DNA of 51,305 bases, from positions 1 through 51,305 of the forward strand of contig JAFQBD010000010.1 in assembly GCA_017416795.1 (NCBI GenBank), in the 5' to 3' direction. The first letter of the stretch is position 1, and each line of letters starts with the position of its first letter. Below the pieces are notes generated by a model that saw only the letters and a program-made list of their open reading frames with translations, was not told the DNA's origin and made no database searches. This document shows positions 17,677 through 24,301 of this stretch, piece by piece. The position numbers were made by a program, and so were the translations under genes. The stretch is from Bacillota bacterium (lineage in GTDB: Bacteria > Bacillota > Clostridia > Peptostreptococcales > Anaerovoracaceae).

Positions 17677-19071
17677 ATGAATGATATTCAGATAAGAAGT
17701 CTTTTTAGAAAAACTGAAAAATATGCGGGCAGCGAGATAGTTGTTCGAGGCTGGATCAGAACGAATCGTGGATCAAACAAGTTCGGGTTCATTGAGCTCA
17801 ATGACGGGACATTTTTCAAATCAGTTCAGGTAGTATATGAAGCTGATAATCTGGAAAACTTTGCGGAAATTTCCAAGGCGCCTATTGCAGCGGCACTCAT
17901 GGTTAAGGGTGATTTCGTTCTTACTCCTGATGCAAAGCAGCCTTTTGAGATCAAGGCGAAAGAAGTCGTTATCGAAGCAAGTTCAGATGCTGATTACCCT
18001 CTTCAGAAGAAGAGACACAGCATGGAATTCTTGAGAGAAATAGCACACCTGAGACCTAGAAGTAATACTTTCTCTGCAGTATTCAGAGTAAGATCAGTTG
18101 TGGCTTATGCCATCCATAAGTTCTTCCAGGAAAGAAACTTCGTATATGCACATACTCCGATAATCACAGGAAGCGATGCTGAAGGTGCAGGCGAAATGTT
18201 CAGAGTGACTACCCTGCCTATGGATGAACTTCCGAGAACTGAAGACGGAGCTATCGATTACAGCAAGGACTTCTTCGGAAAAGAAGCCTCTCTGACAGTA
18301 TCAGGACAGCTTGAAGCGGAAACTTTCGCACTGGCATTCAGGAATGTATATACATTCGGACCTACATTCCGTGCGGAAAACTCACATACAGCAAGACATG
18401 CATCCGAGTTCTGGATGATCGAGCCTGAAGTTGCATTTGCCGATCTTAACGATAATATGCAGCTGGCTGAAGATATGATAAAGTACATCATCAGCTATGT
18501 CCTTGAAAACTGTCCTGAAGAAATGGAATTCTTCAATAAGTTCATGGATAAGGGTCTTCTGGAAAGACTCAATAATCTTGTGAATGCAGACTTCGCCAGA
18601 GTGACATATACAGAAGCAGTTGAACTGCTTCAGAAGTCAGGTAAGAAGTTCGAATATCCTGTTCAGTGGGGCATCGATCTTCAGACGGAACATGAACGTT
18701 ATCTGACAGAAGAAATATACAAGGCTCCTGTATTCGTAACAGACTATCCTAAAGACATAAAAGCGTTCTACATGCGTCTCAACGACGACGGTAAGACAGT
18801 TGCTGCATGCGACCTGCTTGTACCTGGTGTTGGTGAGATCATCGGCGGAAGCCAGAGAGAAGAACGTTACGATGTGCTCAAGGCAAGGATCGAAGAAATG
18901 GGTATGGATGAGAAAGATTACTGGTGGTACATGGATCTGCGTAAGTACGGCGGCGTAAAACATGCCGGATACGGACTTGGATTCGAACGTATCATAATGT
19001 ATCTGACAGGAATGGAAAATATTAGAGACGTTCTGCCGTTCCCTAGAACGCCGGGAGTCGCGGAGTTTTGA
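17677..19071 (+). CDS. asnS: Asparaginyl-tRNA synthetase
   Basis: A 464-residue class IIb synthetase that charges tRNA-Asn. It has an N-terminal OB-fold anticodon-binding domain ([23 protein letters not shown]), and a catalytic core with motif 2 ([16 protein letters not shown]) and motif 3 ([29 protein letters not shown]). The [19 protein letters not shown] block separates it from AspRS. Length is typical. It sits 12 bases after lysK and closes the operon; a candidate promoter TTGACA begins just after its stop for the downstream riboswitch unit. Confidence 0.96.
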   Translation: MNDIQIRSLFRKTEKYAGSEIVVRGWIRTNRGSNKFGFIELNDGTFFKSVQVVYEADNLENFAEISKAPIAAALMVKGDFVLTPDAKQPFEIKAKEVVIEASSDADYPLQKKRHSMEFLREIAHLRPRSNTFSAVFRVRSVVAYAIHKFFQERNFVYAHTPIITGSDAEGAGEMFRVTTLPMDELPRTEDGAIDYSKDFFGKEASLTVSGQLEAETFALAFRNVYTFGPTFRAENSHTARHASEFWMIEPEVAFADLNDNMQLAEDMIKYIISYVLENCPEEMEFFNKFMDKGLLERLNNLVNADFARVTYTEAVELLQKSGKKFEYPVQWGIDLQTEHERYLTEEIYKAPVFVTDYPKDIKAFYMRLNDDGKTVAACDLLVPGVGEIIGGSQREERYDVLKARIEEMGMDEKDYWWYMDLRKYGGVKHAGYGLGFERIIMYLTGMENIRDVLPFPRTPGVAEF

Positions 19072-19125
19072 TGATTGACATGTTTTAAAGCATGTGATAC
19101 TGTATTTATACAATTAAATCACTTC

Positions 19126-19284
19126 CATGTTCTGCTAGCAATAGCAGCGAAGAGGGAAGCCGGTGAGAATCCGGCACGGACCCGCCACTGTAATTCGGGA
19201 GTTTGAAATCAGGCCGCAAGGCAGCCACTGAGAAATCGGGAAGGTGATATCAGATGAAGATCGATAAGTCAGGAGACCTGCATG
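19126..19284 (+). ncRNA. Cobalamin riboswitch 1 (aptamer, approximate limits)
   Basis: The leader of the first DUF4430 lipoprotein gene holds the conserved elements of the B12 element in order: GAAGCCGGTGAGAATCCGGC (from 19157), GCCACTG twice (19184-19190 and 19224-19230), GGGAAGG (19238-19244) and the B12 box AAGTCAGGAGACCTGC (19266-19281). A transcription terminator lies about 70 bases downstream, before the gene's ribosome binding site, so ligand binding should favour termination. The ends of the aptamer are estimated. A TTGACA at 19075, directly after the asnS stop, may be the -35 of its promoter, but the -10 is weak. Confidence 0.95.
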
Positions 19285-19350
19285 AGGAGACACTTGACAA
19301 GGTACCACGGGAAAATGGTATGGCGGTGATTCGCATAATACAGATAATAC

Positions 19351-19384
19351 GGACTGTACATAATATAAGTACAGTCCATTTTTT
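19351..19384 (+). terminator. Terminator of the riboswitch 1 expression platform
   Basis: GGACTGTAC (19351-19359) and GTACAGTCC (19369-19377) form a perfect 9-bp stem with a 9-base loop, then a T run to 19384. It precedes the lipoprotein ribosome binding site, the usual position for a riboswitch-controlled terminator. Confidence 0.93.
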
Positions 19385-19423
19385 ATGGCTTATATTGATT
19401 TGATCGCAAGGAGGAAAAGAAAA

Positions 19424-19846
19424 ATGAAAAAAGTATCAGTAGTTTTGATGGCACTTATTATGATGTTCGCTATGGCAGCATGTGGAGGCAGTTCAGATGC
19501 ACCTGCAGGTGATGCTGCTATGATCGATGTAACTATCGAGATCGATTTTCCTGATGTTGACGGGCAGCCTGATGTAGAAGACTATAAGTTCCAGATCCCT
19601 GAAGGCTCAACTGCTCTTGATATGCTCAACTTATATGCAGAAGCAGAAGGTGTAGAAATCGTTATGTCCGATACAAGTGCTACAGCATACGTTACTTCTA
19701 TCGGAGGCGTTGCTGAAACAGATGGTGCAGGCTGGGTATATGAAGTAGACGATGAAATGACACTCGATGCTGCTGATGAACATATCGTTAAGCAGGGTGC
19801 TGAGATCACATGGGAATATATGAGCTGGGATGAGATGGGAGACTAG
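19424..19846 (+). CDS. DUF4430 lipoprotein 1, putative corrinoid-binding protein
   Basis: A 140-residue lipoprotein: a lysine start, a hydrophobic signal and the lipobox region FAMAACGGS, so the mature protein should be attached to the outer face of the membrane. The rest is a single DUF4430 domain, recognised by the segment GSTALDMLNLYAE and by GAGWVYEVDDE ... GAEITWEYMSW near the C-terminus. DUF4430 is related to the beta domain of animal intrinsic factor and transcobalamin. The start is ATG 19424, nine bases after AAGGAGG; an in-frame ATG at 19385 lies in the terminator region and has no site. With a cobalamin riboswitch upstream and an ECF transporter 12 bases downstream, I infer that it captures cobalamin for the transporter. 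Confidence 0.85.
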   Translation: MKKVSVVLMALIMMFAMAACGGSSDAPAGDAAMIDVTIEIDFPDVDGQPDVEDYKFQIPEGSTALDMLNLYAEAEGVEIVMSDTSATAYVTSIGGVAETDGAGWVYEVDDEMTLDAADEHIVKQGAEITWEYMSWDEMGD

Positions 19847-19858
19847 GAACGGTAAACG

Positions 19859-20749
19859 ATGAGTAACAGTACGTTTGCAACATATCACCCAATAATAAAT
19901 TTCGGATTTTTCTGCGGAGTCATAGGCCTGGGGATATTTCTGATGCACCCCGTGTTTTTGGCAGTAGGAATGGCGGCATCACTTATCTACGCGCTGATGC
20001 TGGGAGGGAAAGGAACGCTTAAATTCTTTCTCAGCTTTATGCTGCCCGTGATCCTGTTGATAATAGTTATAAATCCTATTTTTAACAGCAGGGGAGATAC
20101 GATACTTTTTTATCTTGGGAGTAATTACGTAACACTTGAAGCGTTGGCATACGGCATGTGCATCGCTTTCATGCTTGCATCGGTGATAATGTGGTTCTCA
20201 TGTTATAACAACATAATGACCAGCGATAAATTCATCTATCTGTTCGGTCGTATCATGCCGGCAATATCCCTCATATTCTCGATGGTAATGCGCTTTGTAC
20301 CAAACTATAAGATGCAGATCAAGAAGATCTCAGATGCGCAGAAATGCATAGGCAGAGATGTTTCCAACGGTACTGTGATGCAAAGGGCGCGTCACGGAGC
20401 GAAGATAATTTCCGTGATGTTTACCTGGGCTTTGGAAAATGCCATTGATACGGCAGATTCCATGAGATCGAGAGGCTATGGACTAAAAAACAGAAATACG
20501 TTTTCCATATATCGATTCGACAGGAGAGATGCAGCGGCAGGCATAGTGATGCTGGCAGCAGCTTGTGTAGTAATAGCGGGAGCAGCTTCAGGCAAATGCT
20601 CCATAGAATTTTATCCGAATATAGTTATGACTGAAATGGATGCCTTCGGGATAGCAGTATATGCGGCATATTTAGTGCTCTGCTTTTTCCCTATCGCTAT
20701 AGAAGTAAAGGAGGTGCTGACATGGCGACTTATGCAGTCAAGAATCTGA
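19859..20749 (+). CDS. ecfT: ECF transporter transmembrane component EcfT (CbiQ family)
   Basis: A 296-residue polytopic membrane protein with about five to seven hydrophobic segments. It is the scaffold of an energy-coupling factor transporter, linking two ATPases to a substrate-binding S component. Two cytosolic coupling-helix motifs are recognisable: DAQKCIGRD near residue 160 and ADSMRSRGYGL near residue 200, where the short S-R-G takes the place of the usual A-R-G. Its 3' end overlaps the ATPase/S fusion gene by 28 bases, and the AAGGAGG of that gene lies inside it, which points to fixed stoichiometry. Being under riboswitch 1, this is likely a dedicated cobalamin (group I-like) module, not the shared EcfT of the genome. 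Confidence 0.9.
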   Translation: MSNSTFATYHPIINFGFFCGVIGLGIFLMHPVFLAVGMAASLIYALMLGGKGTLKFFLSFMLPVILLIIVINPIFNSRGDTILFYLGSNYVTLEALAYGMCIAFMLASVIMWFSCYNNIMTSDKFIYLFGRIMPAISLIFSMVMRFVPNYKMQIKKISDAQKCIGRDVSNGTVMQRARHGAKIISVMFTWALENAIDTADSMRSRGYGLKNRNTFSIYRFDRRDAAAGIVMLAAACVVIAGAASGKCSIEFYPNIVMTEMDAFGIAVYAAYLVLCFFPIAIEVKEVLTWRLMQSRI

Positions 20750-23277
20750 CCTTTACATATCCGGGGAAGACTGAACCGGCATTAAAAGATGTAACATTGA
20801 ATATAGAGATGGGAGAATTCATAGCCGTATGCGGCCAGTCGGGATCGGGCAAAAGTACTCTGCTGAGAAACTTGAAACCTATCTTGGCACCTCACGGAGA
20901 CAGACAGGGCGATATCTTGTTTTACGGAGAGCCGATAGAGAATATGAGCCAGCAGAGACAGGCGGCGAGGATCGGTTATGTGCTGCAGAATCCGGACAAT
21001 CAGATCGTAACAGATAAAGTGTGGCATGAGCTGGCATTCGGTCTTGAAAGTCTTGGTCTCGATACTAAGACAATAAGACTGCGTGTTGCAGAAATGGCCA
21101 GCTTCTTCGGCATACAGAGCTGGTTCCACAAGGATGTCGATCAATTGTCCGGCGGACAGAGGCAGCTTTTGAACTTGGCAGCAGTAATGGTTATGCAGCC
21201 TGATGTGCTTATTCTCGACGAACCTACATCACAGCTGGATCCTATCGCTGCCGGAGATTTTCTTGAAACGGTGGGAAAAATAAACCGAGAACTTGGTACT
21301 ACTGTAATAATCACGGAACACAGGCTGGAAGATGTGCTGCCGATGGCAGACAGAGCTATCGTGCTTGATAAGGGAAAGGTGATCGCAGATGATATACCGG
21401 CCAATGTAGGAGCCATATTGGCCAAGGGAAACCACCCTATGTTCATGGCCATGCCTACGCCTTTGCAGGCATATGCGATCCTTTATCAAGAAGGAATCGG
21501 CAAAAATCTTGCGTGTCCCGTAAATGTAAGGGAAGGGCGCAACTGGCTCACTGATCTTTTGCGCGGGGAAGAACTGGTTAAAATAAAACTCCCTGCTGAC
21601 GAAGAAAAAGAGCCTGCTGAAGATCCTGTGATAGAAATGAAGGACGTATGGTTCAGATATGAAAGAAGTGAACCTGATGTAGTGAAGGATCTTTCTCTCA
21701 AGGTTTATCCGGGAGAAATGTTCTGTCTCGTAGGAGGCAACGGTACCGGTAAGACTACGACTCTGACGCTGGCAAGCGGTATCAGAAGACCTTATCGCGG
21801 CACCGTGAAGCTTAAGGGGAAAGCTATAGATAAATATAAAAAGAACGAGATGTTTGATGGAGTCCTGGGCGTATTGCCTCAAAATCCACAGAGCATCTTT
21901 GTTGAAAAGACGGTCAAAAAGGATCTTCTGGAAATCTTTGAAGGGCGTGATCTAAATGAGGAAGAAAAGTATGCAAAGGTCAGAGCTGCTGCTGAGATGG
22001 TTGAGATTGGTCATCTTTTAGACATGCATCCTTATGACCTTTCCGGGGGAGAACAGCAAAGGGCAGCTCTTGCTAAAGTCTTGCTTCTCGAGCCTGAAAT
22101 ACTGCTTCTCGATGAACCTACTAAGGGACTGGACAGCAGCTTTAAAGCAAAGCTTGCAGACGTGTTGAAAGGTCTTCAGGCAAAAGGCATGACGATCCTC
22201 ATGGTATCTCATGATGTGGAGTTTTGTGCCAGATACGGCGATAGATGCGCCATGTTCTTTGACGGCAAGATCGTAACGACCAATGCTCCGAGATCATTCT
22301 TTTCGGGCAACAGTTTCTATACTACTGCAGCCAACAGGATGTCCAGGCACATATTTGAGAATGCAGTCAATGTGGATGATATCGTGGAGCTTGTGAGAGA
22401 AAACCTTGGCGGATGCAATGGGCACAATGGTGTTTCTGATGATGATAGCCCGATTGAAATGCGATCACAGAAAACCATAGAACCATTGAAAATCCAGCGC
22501 ATAGAAGAATCGCCTATTGACGATAAAAGTCGAAATGCCGAACCTGAGATATCGTGTGAATATATAGAGTCGAAGAGAAGTCATAAGGCGATCTTTGATG
22601 CCGCTATGCTGCTTGCAGCAGTACTGACCATATGGGTGGGCTTCTTCAAGCTTCAAGGAGACCATTATTTAGCAGTGTGCATACTGTTGATAATTTATGC
22701 TATGGTTCCGTTCTTTGTAAGTTTTGAACAGAGACGGCCAAAGGCGCGAGAGATAGTCATACTTGCCGTGCTCATTGCGGTGGCGGTAGTTGGCAGAGCA
22801 GCATGCTTCATGCTGCCTAACTTCAGTCCTATGCTGGCGATCGTAGTGATATCTGCGGTGGCATTAGGTAAGGAATCCGGATTTTTGCTTGGTGCGATCT
22901 CTGTTCTGGTTTCGAACTTCTTGTTCGGTCAGGGACCGTGGACTCCATGGCAGATGATAGCAATGGCGATAGTAGGTTATTTAGCAGGCCTGATATTCCA
23001 TAAGCACGCAAATAAGGTGAACAAGTATGTGCTGATCGTATTTGGTGCTGTAGCTACATTCTTCATATACAGCGGCATAGTAGATATCTGGTCTATATTC
23101 TTCATGATGCCTGAAGTGTCGTGGAAGAATGCTCTTATAGTATATGGGGCAGCTGTTCCTATGAACTTGATGCATACGGCATCTACAGTGATTTTCATAT
23201 TCATTTTAGGAAAGCCGATTCTGGGTAAGCTTGAAAGAGTGAAAGAAAAGTACGGAATGGATGTCTATTCTGCTTAA
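20722..23277 (+). CDS. Fused ECF ATPases EcfA-EcfA' with S component (putative cobalamin ECF transporter)
   Basis: An 851-residue fusion of three transporter subunits. The first ATPase has Walker A GQSGSGKST (residues 38-46), signature LSGGQRQ (about 141) and Walker B VLILDEPTSQLD. The second has GGNGTGKTTT (about 338), LSGGEQQRAAL (about 440) and ILLLDEPTKGLD. After a polar linker (about 575-625) come about six membrane segments to the end, including FGQGPWTPWQM, resembling ECF S components of vitamin transporters. Both ATPases look intact. With EcfT this single chain would supply every remaining part of an ECF importer. The substrate, cobalamin or a precursor, is inferred from riboswitch control and from the DUF4430 lipoproteins. 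The start ATG follows AAGGAGG by six bases. Confidence 0.9.
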   Translation: MATYAVKNLTFTYPGKTEPALKDVTLNIEMGEFIAVCGQSGSGKSTLLRNLKPILAPHGDRQGDILFYGEPIENMSQQRQAARIGYVLQNPDNQIVTDKVWHELAFGLESLGLDTKTIRLRVAEMASFFGIQSWFHKDVDQLSGGQRQLLNLAAVMVMQPDVLILDEPTSQLDPIAAGDFLETVGKINRELGTTVIITEHRLEDVLPMADRAIVLDKGKVIADDIPANVGAILAKGNHPMFMAMPTPLQAYAILYQEGIGKNLACPVNVREGRNWLTDLLRGEELVKIKLPADEEKEPAEDPVIEMKDVWFRYERSEPDVVKDLSLKVYPGEMFCLVGGNGTGKTTTLTLASGIRRPYRGTVKLKGKAIDKYKKNEMFDGVLGVLPQNPQSIFVEKTVKKDLLEIFEGRDLNEEEKYAKVRAAAEMVEIGHLLDMHPYDLSGGEQQRAALAKVLLLEPEILLLDEPTKGLDSSFKAKLADVLKGLQAKGMTILMVSHDVEFCARYGDRCAMFFDGKIVTTNAPRSFFSGNSFYTTAANRMSRHIFENAVNVDDIVELVRENLGGCNGHNGVSDDDSPIEMRSQKTIEPLKIQRIEESPIDDKSRNAEPEISCEYIESKRSHKAIFDAAMLLAAVLTIWVGFFKLQGDHYLAVCILLIIYAMVPFFVSFEQRRPKAREIVILAVLIAVAVVGRAACFMLPNFSPMLAIVVISAVALGKESGFLLGAISVLVSNFLFGQGPWTPWQMIAMAIVGYLAGLIFHKHANKVNKYVLIVFGAVATFFIYSGIVDIWSIFFMMPEVSWKNALIVYGAAVPMNLMHTASTVIFIFILGKPILGKLERVKEKYGMDVYSA

Positions 23278-23306
23278 GCAGATAGCAAGTCAAAACTTAA
23301 TAATGT

Positions 23307-23503
23307 GAACGAGACAAATCGGAAGCCGGTGAAAATCCGGCACTGTGTCTCAGCAACCGTGAAATCAACGAAAAGATAAGCGTGACAGAATGATCTGTCC
23401 GCAGCCACTGAGGATCTGACCTTGGGAAGGCATCTTAGTAGGTACGTGAAGTTTATCGAAGCAACTTCATGAGAAAGATAAAGTCGGTAGACCTGGCTCG
23501 TTC
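23307..23503 (+). ncRNA. Cobalamin riboswitch 2 (aptamer)
   Basis: A second B12 element in the 394-base gap after the ECF fusion gene. Conserved parts in order: GGAAGCCGGTGAAAATCCGGC (split as GGAAGCCGG and AAAATCCGGC around 23321-23341), GCAGCCACTGAGG (23401-23413), GGGAAGG (23424-23430) and the B12 box AGTCGGTAGACCTGGC (23482-23497). The closing stem P1 is visible: GAACGAG (23307-23313) pairs with CTCGTTC (23497-23503). It differs much from riboswitch 1 outside the conserved core, so the two are not a recent duplication. It should control the second DUF4430 lipoprotein and the large surface protein. Confidence 0.94.
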
Positions 23504-23551
23504 GAAAGGAAGTCTTCTGAGATAGGACGCCGACGGATATGTTTGATCTAT

Positions 23552-23584
23552 ATAACAAATATAAGCGATGCTTGTATTTGTTAT
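23552..23584 (+). promoter_or_regulatory. Strong hairpin between riboswitch 2 and its terminator
   Basis: ATAACAAATA (23552-23561) and TATTTGTTAT (23575-23584) form a 10-bp stem, capped by an inner AAGC-GAT-GCTT. There is no T run directly after it. It is probably part of the riboswitch expression platform, though its pairing partner in the alternative fold is not clear. Confidence 0.55.
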
Positions 23585-23605
23585 GTTGAGTCATATATTA
23601 AGCGG

Positions 23606-23631
23606 CCGCATCTTTTGAAGATGCGGTTTTT
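23606..23631 (+). terminator. Terminator of the riboswitch 2 expression platform
   Basis: CCGCATCTT (23606-23614) and AAGATGCGG (23618-23626) form a 9-bp stem with a TTG loop, followed by TTTTT. It lies about 40 bases before the lipoprotein start codon. Confidence 0.9.
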
Positions 23632-23671
23632 CATATTTTTGAGAAGTTTAACTAAAAAGGAAGGACGTGAC

Positions 23672-24262
23672 ATGAACGAAAAGAAAATGAGAAAACGAAA
23701 TTTTACATTCGCTGCATTATTGCTGATCATGGTATTTGCCCTTTGCATGACGCTCATATCGTGCGGAGGAAGTGAAACCGATGATGTCGCCAAAAACGAG
23801 GTAAAGGCGGAACAGACTGCAGAGGGCAATGCCGACAGCAAAGACACAAAAAACGAGCAAGATGAAGAAGCGGCAGTAAAGAAGGAGGATAAGAAAGAAA
23901 CTGCTCAAAAAACAGAAAGTCAGAAAACAACACAGAAGTCTGAGCAAGCAACTCAAAAAGAAACTCAAAAGCCTACTCAAGCAAAGCAGGTTTGTTATAT
24001 CTCCATAGAAGGATATTGCAGCGGTAAGGAGATAAGCTTGCAGGGCGGCGATACGGCTTACAGTGTGCTTTGCAGATCGGGTGCCAGTGTATCAGGCTCA
24101 GGTAATTATATAAAAGGTATAAATGGGCGATTTGAATTCGATGAGGGCCCTACCAGCGGATGGGTATATTACGTCAATGGAAGCAAACCATCTGTAGGAT
24201 GTGGAAGCTGCTCGATAAAGGCAGGGGACAGCATCAAATGGGATTATGTGACTAGCTATTGA
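23672..24262 (+). CDS. DUF4430 lipoprotein 2, putative corrinoid-binding protein
   Basis: A 196-residue lipoprotein with a basic N-terminus, hydrophobic signal and lipobox LISCGGS. Residues of about 35-105 are a long low-complexity spacer rich in Lys, Glu, Gln and Thr, likely a flexible arm that reaches through the cell wall. The C-terminal DUF4430 domain contains GDTAYSVLCRSG, GPTSGWVYYVNGSKP and GDSIKWDYV; it has four cysteines (CYIS, YCSG, LCRS, and GCGSC), which lipoprotein 1 lacks. The start is ATG 23672 with AAGGAAGG upstream; the open frame further upstream runs through the riboswitch and is not coding. It is 39 bases ahead of the large surface protein and under riboswitch 2. Role inferred as for lipoprotein 1. 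Confidence 0.85.
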   Translation: MNEKKMRKRNFTFAALLLIMVFALCMTLISCGGSETDDVAKNEVKAEQTAEGNADSKDTKNEQDEEAAVKKEDKKETAQKTESQKTTQKSEQATQKETQKPTQAKQVCYISIEGYCSGKEISLQGGDTAYSVLCRSGASVSGSGNYIKGINGRFEFDEGPTSGWVYYVNGSKPSVGCGSCSIKAGDSIKWDYVTSY

Positions 24263-24301
24263 TGGGTAATTTGATAAGCATAAAATGAAAGGAGAACATA
24301 T

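Noticed and set aside
23543..23671. Upstream extension of the second DUF4430 lipoprotein
   Set aside because: It would run through the riboswitch 2 platform and terminator; the lipoprotein signal begins at ATG 23672 with its own ribosome binding site.
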